The notes under the pieces were generated by a model. It did no database searches, was not told the origin of the DNA, and saw only the letters and a list, made by a program, of their open reading frames with translations. A program made the translations under genes and the position numbers. From Aquirufa antheringensis (GTDB lineage Bacteria > Bacteroidota > Bacteroidia > Cytophagales > Spirosomataceae), in contig NZ_SEWZ01000002.1 of the NCBI RefSeq assembly GCF_004307425.1, forward strand, positions 376,935-440,934: a stretch of DNA of 64,000 bases. Reading direction: 5' to 3'. Numbering within the stretch: the first letter of the stretch is position 1; each line of letters begins with the position of its first letter. Of the stretch, positions 25,327 to 33,044 are shown one piece after another.

Positions 25327-26691
25327 TCAAATGCGTTGGTATGAACCTGCTTTGATTTTGGTAAGGGTGTACCCGGTTGCAGATTTTAGCACATCATCAA
25401 CCGTTCTGGCAGATAGCTTAAACTTAGTGCCTATTTCGGTTGCTTCCTTCCTTGTAAATTCTTGGGGCAAAGCCTCAAAGAATTTGCGTTTGCCATCGCC
25501 TGAATGAAACTGCATGGTTTCATTTTGCTTGGGTAGGTTATTGAACATTAGTAAACTATGCTCTAAGTAGGTTTGAACTATTAGTAAGACTGTATTAAAA
25601 TCTTCATCGGTACAAATAATTGTAGCGGTCATTTCTCCGTTTTCAAACTTTCTTAATGCTGATAGTATCATGCAAAGCCTAAAGAAAATTAAACCCATAC
25701 GATAAACTACCCCTGCTGCATCTTCACTGGTGAAAGTAACAACCTCTGAAAGCATTAAAGGAAATTCTGTATTGATTGTGAGCCATTGTGAGGGGGGTAA
25801 TTCAATTGTAGTGTGTGATTGTTCCATTAGGCTTATCAAGCCTAAAACCTGTTCAGAAAGTGCCTCAAAGTGGTCGTTAAAAACAATGGTGTTGCTCTGC
25901 GGTGATGGGTCTTGCCATTCAATTTTATTTTTATAAGCATAGAATAAGAAACGGCTAAACAAACCATCTTCTGCGGATGATAATAACCTGGGGGCTTGTG
26001 CAGGTGTGCCTGTTAAGGCCACCGCCAAACATGGGTCGTTTATTTCATCGTATTGGTTATCTGTTTTTCGGGTACTTGATACTGTTTCGTGGTGAAATGC
26101 AGTTCTTAGAATGGTTGAATAATCGCCCCAATCCTGTTTTTTTGCTCCACTCATTGTATCGGCTTCTGTTTCGCAAATAATGCCTTTGCCGTCATTGGCT
26201 TTTAAGTGTTCTATCATTCTTGCCTTACTGCAATCGGCTGGAATGAATACTATTTTGAAAGGTGGCTTTTCAGGTTTTTCGGGTGCTGGCTCTCCTTTGC
26301 TCTTGGTACGTTCCAACTGTTTAAAATCTGCCATTTCATTCTCATGTACTTTTTGAGCATCCCTGCTTTGCTGCAATATCTTCTGATGGTACTTGTCCGC
26401 TAATCGCTTTGCATTTTTCAATACTCCTTTGCCACTTGCTGCCGGTGCAATGATGAAAGTGTACAAGTGAGGAAAAACTCTTTCCTGAAAATACACACCA
26501 GTTACGTTTGGTAAACAACCGCTAAGAATAGAAATAGCACCAGTAAAGAATACATCTCTTTTACGTTTGTCGGTAAATGCCCTCGCACCTTCTTTAATGA
26601 TATTAGGCAAAGCCTCAAATACTTCGTCAGGGATTGTAGGAGTAGTTTTTAAATAATCTTCTAAAGGGTCTTCATCTGTTTGAGGGTGCAA
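25327..26691 (-). pseudogene. 5'-truncated DUF3987 (mobile-element primase/helicase-type) gene
   Basis: The frame encodes ~454 residues of the DUF3987 family, found on Bacteroidota mobilisable elements next to primase and mobilisation genes. It has a P-loop-like APAASGKGVLKNAKRLADK near residue 87, a GIICETEADTMSGAKKQDWG motif, and a C-terminal helical domain. In frame, a stop codon lies just upstream and only TTG opens the frame; the N-terminal part expected in such proteins is absent. At ~26690 the sequence abruptly becomes a PIN-domain remnant on the other strand, so the gene was cut by recombination. It marks the metal cassette as part of a mobilisable element. Confidence 0.7.
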
Positions 26692-26804
26692 CTGCTAAGA
26701 CTATCAATGCGACTCTTTTGACTTGCGATGGAGATTTTGACCACATTCCAAATTCTATGCTGAAGGTTAAGAAGTTTGAGTACGCCAAAATAAACATAAT
26801 TTGA
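26688..26804 (+). pseudogene. C-terminal remnant of a PIN-domain (VapC-like) toxin gene
   Basis: Thirty-eight codons ending in TGA encode INATLLTCDGDFDHIP, the conserved C-terminal aspartate motif of PIN ribonucleases, followed by a lysine-rich tail. Nothing 5' of 26688 continues the gene; it abuts the broken DUF3987 frame, so a breakpoint lies at about 26688-26692. It cannot encode a working toxin. Confidence 0.65.
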
Positions 26805-26811
26805 CAGTTGG

Positions 26812-27045
26812 ATGAAGAATTATACCAATAAACATTACAGCTCAAATAGACTTAATCTTGATATTAAAAATATGTACACTAGACTTTTAGATACAAATAG
26901 TCCGGCCATAGATAAATTCTGTCAAGAGCATAAATACATTTACCGTTATTTGCCTTTTGAAAGATTTTTGGAGGTACTTCATAAAAAGCAGCTTGCATTC
27001 ATATCGCCAATAAAATGGAATGACCTCTTTGAGATTTACTGGTGA
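26812..27045 (+). pseudogene. N-terminal fragment of a DUF2971 protein gene
   Basis: The 77-residue frame contains YIYRYLPFERFLEVLHKKQL and FISPIKWNDLFE, the opening signature of DUF2971 proteins (normally 220-300 residues; proposed to be phage- or defence-associated). It stops just after NDLFE and the rest is missing; the next 100 bases before the recombinase are non-coding. A 3'-truncated relic whose breakpoint is near 27037. Confidence 0.6.
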
Positions 27046-27087
27046 GTTTTTTGGTGAATTCACTGCATGTAAAAAATCAAACTTGTT

Positions 27088-27121
27088 ACCGGGATGATTA
27101 AATTGGAAACGTGGTCCCGGT
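27088..27121 (-). other. Inverted repeat downstream of the recombinase gene
   Basis: ACCGGGA (27088-27094) and TCCCGGT (27115-27121) are perfect inverted heptamers with a 20-base loop, 27 bases past the recombinase stop. It may be a terminator or a recombinase crossover-site half; sequence alone does not decide. Confidence 0.35.
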
Positions 27122-27147
27122 ATCTTCATTTTTAGATGAGCAACAGT

Positions 27148-27801
27148 TTAGACCGTCAGGATTCCTCTTTTGATTGCTGTCTTTTTAACTTTCAATATGG
27201 TGTTGGTTGATGTATTGTTTGTTAGTCCTGATACTTGGCGGATTGATAACCCTTTTTTCAGATACTTTAGTACCTGTGGGTACTTGCTGAGTAATTCCTC
27301 TTCTGTTTGAAACGAACCTACCTTTCTCCCGATAGGATTAGTCTTACGGTACTGCTCAAAACCGGAGCGTAATCGTTGAACAATATTATTCCTCTCCAGT
27401 TGGTTTAACGTGTTTATGATTTCCAACATGAACTGGGTCATAGGGTTGATATGGCCTTTATCATCCAAGGTCTCTATGTTAAAGTTCTTGATGAATATAG
27501 ACACCTTCATAGCATTACATTGATTCAATATCTGTAAGACCTCAAGAGAATTTCTGCCGATACGACTAAGTTCCCAAATTAAGATTTTCTGAACGGGATT
27601 GTTTTCTATGTAGGTTAACATGGATTGAAGAACTGGTCTTTCAGATGTCTTCTTGGTGCCGGATATTTTCTCCTCAAATATCTGTAAGACCTGATAGTTC
27701 ATTCTTTCAGCGTATTCCTTTAATTCTTCTGTTTGACGAAGGGTGTCTTGTATCAATGTACTTACCCTTGAAAAGATGACAACTTTGGTTTTTTGTTTCA
27801 T
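27148..27801 (-). CDS. Serine recombinase (resolvase/invertase family)
   Basis: A 217-residue small serine recombinase. The N-terminal catalytic domain has FSRVSTLIQDTLRQ (nucleophile Ser at about residue 14), LIWELSRIGRNSLEVL and a long E-helix (INTLNQLERNNIVQRLRSGF). The C-terminal DNA-binding helix-turn-helix is around 165-215 (YLKKGLSIRQVSGLTNNTST). Such enzymes resolve or invert DNA between short sites and are typical of transposons and plasmids. It could account for rearrangements in the island, including the inverted junction at 16 kb, but no matched crossover sites were proven. Confidence 0.87.
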   Translation of the reverse strand: MKQKTKVVIFSRVSTLIQDTLRQTEELKEYAERMNYQVLQIFEEKISGTKKTSERPVLQSMLTYIENNPVQKILIWELSRIGRNSLEVLQILNQCNAMKVSIFIKNFNIETLDDKGHINPMTQFMLEIINTLNQLERNNIVQRLRSGFEQYRKTNPIGRKVGSFQTEEELLSKYPQVLKYLKKGLSIRQVSGLTNNTSTNTILKVKKTAIKRGILTV

Positions 27802-27979
27802 TTTATGTTTTTAGCCAAAATTAGAGCAGTATTTTGACCGGTGCGGCATCTTTTTCAAGGTTTTTTTGAGACAGTTTTAAATTGAGACATTTTTATCTCG
27901 ATTGATGAAGTTGTACTAACCCCCTAATAGACTGGACTAAATTTTAAAAAGAGTTTAGAACCAATTAAATTAGGGAACT

Positions 27980-28294
27980 ATGAAAAGAGAAAGAAGAATT
28001 TTCAGTCCGGAGGATCGCTTAGCTATTCTTCAAGAAGGACAGCGAGAAGGCAATGTTGTTACTTGTCGGAAGTATCATTTATCACCTAGTCTATATGCTA
28101 AGTGGAGGACTAAATACCTTTCCAAAGGAGTTGAAGGGTTAAAGTCTGCCTATAAGCGAATAGATCCAGAGCTTAGAGCTTTGGAAGAAGAAAACGAACG
28201 ATTGAAACGAATTATCGCTCGACAAGCATTGGAGATAGAATTCAAATCAGAGCTTTTAAAAAAAAGCCCTGTGCTAACCAAGACAAGAAGATGA
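27980..28294 (+). CDS. IS3-family transposase OrfA
   Basis: A 104-residue protein with an HTH_Tnp/Hin-like DNA-binding fold (RIFSPEDRLAILQEGQ, then CRKYHLSPSLYAKWRTKY) and a C-terminal leucine-zipper-like helix (LEEENERLKRIIARQAL) for OrfA-OrfB assembly. It ends in an ATGA overlap with orfB. Most IS3 elements make OrfAB by -1 frameshifting; here the start/stop overlap suggests coupled translation instead, unless a slippery site is also used. Confidence 0.9.
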   Translation: MKRERRIFSPEDRLAILQEGQREGNVVTCRKYHLSPSLYAKWRTKYLSKGVEGLKSAYKRIDPELRALEEENERLKRIIARQALEIEFKSELLKKSPVLTKTRR

Positions 28295-29298
28295 TCGTCT
28301 CACAATACATTCAACAGGCTCCTACACGTATGCTTTTATCTTGGTCTAACCTTCCTTCCAGCGTTTACTATTATAAGTCTACAGGTGGAAAACCGGGCGT
28401 TAAAGCCAGTTCTCATACGTGGAAACAAGATGGAGAGAAGGTCGAAAATCAGATCGTTATCGAGCAAATTAAAGACATCCTCTCGCAAGAATTTTGCTGC
28501 TACGGGTATGAAAATGTAACAGGGGAATTACGCAAGCTTGATTATTACATTAACAAGAAAAAAGTTTACCGATTAATGGACGAACACAACCTGCTTTTGG
28601 GTAAAGTGATACGAACCAGCGGCAAACGCAAGTTTGTCCAGCACCGTAAGATTCAGGCTTCCTATCCAATGGAATACCTATGCCTAGACATTAAATACGT
28701 CTATGTACACGGCGAAAAAAGAAACTTTTACTTGCTAACAATCATCGATGTCTTTTCTCGTAAAATCGTGGATCAGATATTTCAAAAAAGCATCAAACAA
28801 ATTGATGTCATCAATGCATTTAGACGAATAAACAACGAATACGGAATCAAAGGAGTAACCATTCGAAATGACAATGGATCTCAATTTATCGCCAACAACG
28901 TAAAGCAATACCTTCGCACAGCGGAAGCCAATCAAGAGTTCACTCACATCGCAACACCGGAAGAAAATTCCTACATCGAAGCCTTTCATTCCATCATTCA
29001 GCGGGAAGTAATCGAACGTTACGAATTCACGGGGTTTTATGATGCAAAACAAACAATATTCGCACACACCATCTGGTATAACACCCGAAGATTCCACAAA
29101 GCAATCAAAATGACACCCATTGAAAAATGGGAACAAAATATCCACATCACGAACCAAAAACGTCTCGAACAAAATTTATCCGAAAACCAAAACGAAAATG
29201 TGGATGATTTAAATCAAAATTATAAATACTTTAGACAAAATTTAAACCCAAAAACAAACAATTATTACACAACTCTTTCAACAAATGTGTCCAAGTAA
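28291..29298 (+). CDS. IS3-family transposase OrfB (DDE integrase core)
   Basis: A 335-residue rve-type transposase. The catalytic triad is D133 (CLDIKYV), D194 (IRNDNGSQF) and E230 (EENSYIEAFH), with the 35-residue D-E spacing of the IS3 family. The N-terminal HTH_21 part covers residues 55-115. It opens with ATG overlapping the orfA stop by four bases. The C-terminal tail (after ~300) is Asn-rich and low-complexity, which is unusual for the family. Confidence 0.92.
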   Translation: MIVSQYIQQAPTRMLLSWSNLPSSVYYYKSTGGKPGVKASSHTWKQDGEKVENQIVIEQIKDILSQEFCCYGYENVTGELRKLDYYINKKKVYRLMDEHNLLLGKVIRTSGKRKFVQHRKIQASYPMEYLCLDIKYVYVHGEKRNFYLLTIIDVFSRKIVDQIFQKSIKQIDVINAFRRINNEYGIKGVTIRNDNGSQFIANNVKQYLRTAEANQEFTHIATPEENSYIEAFHSIIQREVIERYEFTGFYDAKQTIFAHTIWYNTRRFHKAIKMTPIEKWEQNIHITNQKRLEQNLSENQNENVDDLNQNYKYFRQNLNPKTNNYYTTLSTNVSK

Positions 29299-29342
29299 TT
29301 AGGGGTTGGTACAGTATCAATTCAAACAACAAAAACAATTGC

Positions 29343-29408
29343 AAGATCCGACAAGAGAGGGAGCAATAATGATAAAAAGGTTATACTTTTATAGTGTAAC
29401 CTTTTTTT
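29343..29408 (+). terminator. tRNA-tail-like GGGAGC scar plus terminator
   Basis: AGAGAGGGAGC (29354-29364) repeats the last bases of tRNA-Asn (AGAGGGAGC). Nine bases later AAAAAGGTTATAC (29374-29386) pairs with GTGTAACCTTTTT (29395-29407) to form a strong rho-independent terminator. The layout mimics the tRNA-Asn 3' end and is read as an attR-type scar of integration. Confidence 0.6.
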
Positions 29409-29426
29409 ATGCACTAATTAATATAA

Positions 29427-30152
29427 ATGATGGATAGAAATGAATTTCTTAAAACTAGCGGAATGCTCTCCGTGGCTTCCATTTTACCTTTAGAAGGATT
29501 ATTTGCAACTAATTTGACTAATAATCGAATTGATAAATTAGTTGATGAAAATGGACATTTTGTTTTACAGCCTTTACCATATTCAGAGTCGTTCTTAGAA
29601 CCTTATATGGATGCTGAGACGGTGCACCTTCATTATACTTTTCATCACGGTGGGGCTACAAAAGCTGCGAATGTAGATGTAAAAAAAATTCAGGAGGCAA
29701 TGGATTCTAATAATTTTGAAACAGTTGATTATTGGACGAAGAAATTAGCGTTTCATTCGTCCTCTCATATTTTGCATTCCATTTTTTGGACAAATCTTAC
29801 CAATAAACAATTGTCTCCTACTGGAAATTTATTAAAGCAAATTGAAAAAGATTTTGGGAGCTATGAAAAATTAAAATTATATCTAGCCCAAACTTCAAAA
29901 AATGTAGATGGTAATGGCTGGGGGATACTTGCATATCAACCTATGACAAAGAAACTTGTTGTTCTACAATGTGAAAACCACGAAAAACTAACTCAATGGG
30001 GTTGCGTGCCAATTCTGGTTATTGATGTTTGGGAACATTCATATTACCTAAAGTACAAAAACAAAAGAGCAGACTTTGTAGATACGTTATTTAAAATCAT
30101 CAATTGGGAAAACGTGGCAGATAGATTTAACAACGCGACCAAATTAATTTGA
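29427..30152 (+). CDS. Exported Fe/Mn superoxide dismutase
   Basis: A 241-residue SOD of the Fe/Mn family that converts superoxide to hydrogen peroxide and oxygen. The metal ligands can be placed: H69 in LHYTFHH, H114 in SSSHILHSIFW, and D200 and H204 in VIDVWEHSYY. An N-terminal extension of about 45 residues (MDRNEFLKTSGMLSVASILP) resembles a Tat- or Sec-type signal with a single Arg instead of RR, so export is likely. Fe versus Mn cannot be settled. The gene is AT-rich, flanked by island end repeats, and fits with protection from metal-driven oxidative stress. Confidence 0.88.
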   Translation: MMDRNEFLKTSGMLSVASILPLEGLFATNLTNNRIDKLVDENGHFVLQPLPYSESFLEPYMDAETVHLHYTFHHGGATKAANVDVKKIQEAMDSNNFETVDYWTKKLAFHSSSHILHSIFWTNLTNKQLSPTGNLLKQIEKDFGSYEKLKLYLAQTSKNVDGNGWGILAYQPMTKKLVVLQCENHEKLTQWGCVPILVIDVWEHSYYLKYKNKRADFVDTLFKIINWENVADRFNNATKLI

Positions 30153-30195
30153 ATATAGGGTTCCTTTAAAATTGCACGAAGTTCAACCCTGCAAT

Positions 30196-30256
30196 TTCTT
30201 AATAGTCACATACTCAATCATCGCATTATTTTGCATTTTTCGTCTGTAAGGGGAGC
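30196..30256 (+). repeat. Island end repeat, copy A
   Basis: This 61-bp sequence ends in AAGGGGAGC and matches copy B at 31250-31310 at 56 of 61 positions, and copy C (16181-16240, inverted) nearly as well. On the plus strand each copy can be read as ...FLIVTYSIIAL..., with most differences between A and B silent in that frame. It is immediately followed by a strong terminator. Interpreted as the conserved right end of integrative elements that used tRNA-Asn. Confidence 0.75.
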
Positions 30257-30262
30257 CACACT

Positions 30263-30301
30263 GGACAAGCCGATCAGAAATGATCGGCTTTTTTGTTGTC
30301 C
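30263..30301 (+). terminator. Terminator after end repeat A
   Basis: GGACAAGCCGATCA, a GAAA loop, TGATCGGCTT, a T-run and GTTGTCC form a long perfect hairpin with an internal U-tract. It begins seven bases after the GGGGAGC tail. Confidence 0.85.
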
Positions 30302-30387
30302 TTCAGTGAGTTAGGGTAGCTGCATCTTTTTATTTTTCAATAGAATTTATTATTCTTATATTTCAAAAAATTATATCACAAATTCAA

Positions 30388-31236
30388 TTGAAATACCTAT
30401 TTACTTTTATCCTTCTAATTGCTAGCATTATTTCAAGTAATGCTCAATGGAGTAAATTACCTATACATACAGATGAGATTAACCACACGTCTAAATTAAA
30501 CCATAGAACCTATAAGGTTTCTGTTGCATTGCCATCTAGTTATAACCCAGAAAATAAGTATCCTGTTTATTATTTATTGGATGGATATTATGCTTTTCCT
30601 ATTGCAAAAGAATCAATGAAAGCTTTAAAAATGGGAAATTTATCAAAGGACTTCATACTAGTTTCAATAGCAGGAGATGAAACCAATGATTACGATTGGT
30701 TATTGAATCGTTGGACAGATTATACTTTTACACAAAAAATCAAGAAAGATAGTACCTATAGCAAAATCTGGAATTTTTCATCACCTGCTTTGGTTTCTGG
30801 AGGAGGAGATATATTCTATAATATCATTACAAAAGAAATAATTCCTTTAATCGATTCAAAGTATAGTACAAATAATGAGAGAGGATTATCAGGTCATTCA
30901 CTAAGTGGGTTATATGTGGCTAACGCATTGTTTAAATCTGATGGTATTTTTACTAAGTTTGGAATTAATAGCCCATCTTTTTTATTTTGGGATAACGATA
31001 TTATGGAAGCCGAGGCTAAATATGCTTCAGCCAATTCAACGTTAAAAGTAGATGTATTTTTCTCAATTGCTGAATTAGAAGACGGGTTTGATAATCTATT
31101 GAGATTCGAAACACTCTTAAAAAAATACAATGGGTTTAATTCGAAATTGGTTGTTTTTAAAGATGAAACGCACAATTCTGTTGGCCCAGCAATGATAGCT
31201 AGAACAATGAGGGAGCTTTATTCAAATAAAGACTAA
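30388..31236 (+). CDS. Secreted alpha/beta-hydrolase (IroE/COG2819-type esterase)
   Basis: A 282-residue protein with a signal peptide (ending SNAQ) and an esterase-D-like alpha/beta-hydrolase fold: YPVYYLLDGYYAFP near residue 55, nucleophile Ser in GHSLSGLY near 170, Asp in ELEDGFDN, and His in DETHNSVG. Relatives hydrolyse siderophore trilactones or small esters. No siderophore gene is nearby, so the substrate is open. Translation must start at TTG 30388, because no ATG precedes the signal peptide in frame. The gene lies between end repeats A and B, as a short cargo segment of its own. Confidence 0.8.
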   Translation: MKYLFTFILLIASIISSNAQWSKLPIHTDEINHTSKLNHRTYKVSVALPSSYNPENKYPVYYLLDGYYAFPIAKESMKALKMGNLSKDFILVSIAGDETNDYDWLLNRWTDYTFTQKIKKDSTYSKIWNFSSPALVSGGGDIFYNIITKEIIPLIDSKYSTNNERGLSGHSLSGLYVANALFKSDGIFTKFGINSPSFLFWDNDIMEAEAKYASANSTLKVDVFFSIAELEDGFDNLLRFETLLKKYNGFNSKLVVFKDETHNSVGPAMIARTMRELYSNKD

Positions 31237-31249
31237 CTAACTCTTCAGT

Positions 31250-31310
31250 TTCCTAATTGTAACATACTCAATCATTGCATTATTTTGCATCTTTCGTCTG
31301 TAAGGGGAGC
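31250..31310 (+). repeat. Island end repeat, copy B
   Basis: Matches copy A at 56 of 61 bases and ends TAAGGGGAGC directly before a terminator. It is the last copy in the window and probably marks the outer edge of the tRNA-Asn integration zone. Confidence 0.75.
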
Positions 31311-31314
31311 CCTT

Positions 31315-31336
31315 AAAAAGACCTTACGTTTTGTAA
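31315..31336 (+). terminator. Terminator after end repeat B
   Basis: AAAAAGACCTTAC pairs with GTAAGGTCTTTTTT around a short loop, giving a strong rho-independent terminator five bases after the GGGGAGC tail. Confidence 0.85.
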
Positions 31337-31407
31337 GGTCTTTTTTGTTTTAATAGGTCAAATCATTTCTTTATAACATTGCAATTAATTCTATATATTT
31401 ACATCAA

Positions 31408-31477
31408 ATTATAATAAACACACAGCGTTAAATTATAACAAATACACGGCGAGATATTATAACTAATACACAATGGC
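31408..31477 (+). promoter_or_regulatory. Three 24-bp direct repeats upstream of and into the fic gene
   Basis: TTATAA(T/C), then (A/T)AA(C/T)ACAC, begins at 31409, 31433 and 31457, an exact 24-bp period. The third copy runs into the ATG at 31473, so binding there would block both transcription and ribosome loading. The likely ligand is the winged-helix N-terminus of the Fic protein itself (autorepression); this is inferred. Confidence 0.6.
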
Positions 31478-33020
31478 AACACCCGCAGAAAAATTAGCGG
31501 AATCACTAAAAGTTCTCCAAGTAATACAAGGTAAAGGTATTATAGCGATTAAGTCGGAAGATTTAAGTAGAACCCATAAAGACCGTCTTATCGCAAATGG
31601 TTTCATAAGAGAAGTTATTAGAGGTTGGTACATTGCAGTGAATCCTGAAGAAAGCAAAGGGAATAGCACATCTTGGTTCACTTCCTATTGGGGATTTTGC
31701 TCAAGGTTCTTGGAAGACCGATATGGTGATGAATATTGTGTTTCAGCAGAACAGTCCTTATTGCTGCATTCAGGGAATGAGGTTGTTCCAATTCAGATGA
31801 TTATTAGGTCGGTAAAGGGTAAAAACAATAACACTCCTTTATTATTTAAAACGTCTTTATTCTGTATGAAATCGCCATTATCAGAATTAGAAAGTGTAGA
31901 AGTTAAAAATGGGTTACGAATATTAAACTTACCATCTTCCATTATTTATTGTTCTCCTTCCATTTTTGTTAGCAATCCAATTGATGTAAGAACGGCGTTA
32001 AGTATGATAAATGACGCTTCTGAAATAGTAGGATTGTTGTTAGATGGTGGACATAGTTTGAAAGCCGGAAGAATCGTGGGCGCTTTTAGAAATATAGGGA
32101 ATTCTAAAATAGCGGATGAGATTTTGAAAACGATGAAGTCAGCAGGTTATGATGTCCGCGAAACAGACCCATTTGAACGAATGACTCCATTACCCTTATC
32201 TTCAAGAGAACGTTCTCCATATTGCAATAGAATCCGTTTAATGTGGTTTGAAATGCGGAATGTAGTAATTAAAGTTTTTCCCAAACCTTCAGCTATTAAT
32301 TTTCTTGACAAAGCGACATTTCTAAAAAATATGGATGAAATCTATGTTACGGATGCGTACCACTCATTGTCCATTGAAAAATACAAAGTGACTCCCGAAC
32401 TGATTGAAAGGGTTAAAAGCGGAAAATGGAATTTAGTAGATAATGAAGAAGATAAAAAACATAGAGATGCTATGGCTGCAAGAGGGTATTGGCTTGCTTT
32501 TAATAGTGTAAAAGACAGTATTGAAAAAATTATGGATGGTGGTGATTTAGGTAAGATACTTTTGGAAGAACATAGCGATTGGTTTAGAGAGTTATTTTCA
32601 CCCAGTGTAACATCCGGCATTTTAAAGCCATCTGATTTAGCTGGGTATAGAAGACATCAAGTTTATATTGGACAATCACAACACGTCCCTGTAAATATGG
32701 ATGCTCTAAGAGATGTAATGCCCATTTTATTTGAATTAATCTCAGAAGAACCGGAAGCATCAGTTAGAGCGGTGTTAGGACATTTCTTTTTTGTTTATAT
32801 TCACCCTTACATGGATGGTAACGGTAGAATGGGTAGGTTCTTAATGAATGCAATATTGGCTTCGGGAGGATATAAATGGATGGTAATACCTGTTCAAAAA
32901 AGAGATGATTATATGAACTCTCTTGAAATGGCAAGTGTCCAACAGAATATAGAGCCCTTTGCGAAATTCATCGGAGATTTGGTAAAATTAACCATGGCCG
33001 GTAAACCTGCCGCGGAGTAA
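31473..33020 (+). CDS. Fic-family AMPylase with AbiEi-like winged-helix N-terminus
   Basis: A 515-residue protein. The C-terminal Fic core (about 360-490) has the full motif HPYMDGNGRMGR from H444, so it should transfer AMP (or another nucleotide) to a hydroxyl target. An inhibitory-helix-like motif SLSIEK, close to the class II S/TxxxE(G/N) pattern, is near residue 299, suggesting self-inhibition. Residues ~10-90 (EDLSRTHKDRLIANGFIREV, RGWYIAVNP) resemble the winged-helix of type IV antitoxin AbiEi. The chain therefore couples a DNA-binding or antitoxin-like head to a Fic enzyme. It is preceded by three 24-bp repeats and is monocistronic. Confidence 0.85.
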   Translation: MATPAEKLAESLKVLQVIQGKGIIAIKSEDLSRTHKDRLIANGFIREVIRGWYIAVNPEESKGNSTSWFTSYWGFCSRFLEDRYGDEYCVSAEQSLLLHSGNEVVPIQMIIRSVKGKNNNTPLLFKTSLFCMKSPLSELESVEVKNGLRILNLPSSIIYCSPSIFVSNPIDVRTALSMINDASEIVGLLLDGGHSLKAGRIVGAFRNIGNSKIADEILKTMKSAGYDVRETDPFERMTPLPLSSRERSPYCNRIRLMWFEMRNVVIKVFPKPSAINFLDKATFLKNMDEIYVTDAYHSLSIEKYKVTPELIERVKSGKWNLVDNEEDKKHRDAMAARGYWLAFNSVKDSIEKIMDGGDLGKILLEEHSDWFRELFSPSVTSGILKPSDLAGYRRHQVYIGQSQHVPVNMDALRDVMPILFELISEEPEASVRAVLGHFFFVYIHPYMDGNGRMGRFLMNAILASGGYKWMVIPVQKRDDYMNSLEMASVQQNIEPFAKFIGDLVKLTMAGKPAAE

Positions 33021-33044
33021 TGATTTAGAAAATCTCTCTTTTTT

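Larger units (their letters stand above)
27912..29313 (+). mobile_element. IS3-family insertion sequence (1.4 kb, apparently intact)
   Basis: The ends are imperfect inverted repeats: left TGTACTAACCCCCTAATAG, right (reverse complement) TGTACCAACCCCTAATTAC. Between them lie orfA and orfB of an IS3-type transposase. Both open frames are uninterrupted and the DDE triad is intact, so the element may be active. Flanks (AGT on the left, GTA on the right) do not give a clean 3-bp target duplication. Confidence 0.87.

Noticed and set aside
27909-29316. 3-bp target duplication of the IS3 element
   Set aside because: The flanks read AGT and GTA. They share only GT with a shift, so a true duplication could not be claimed.
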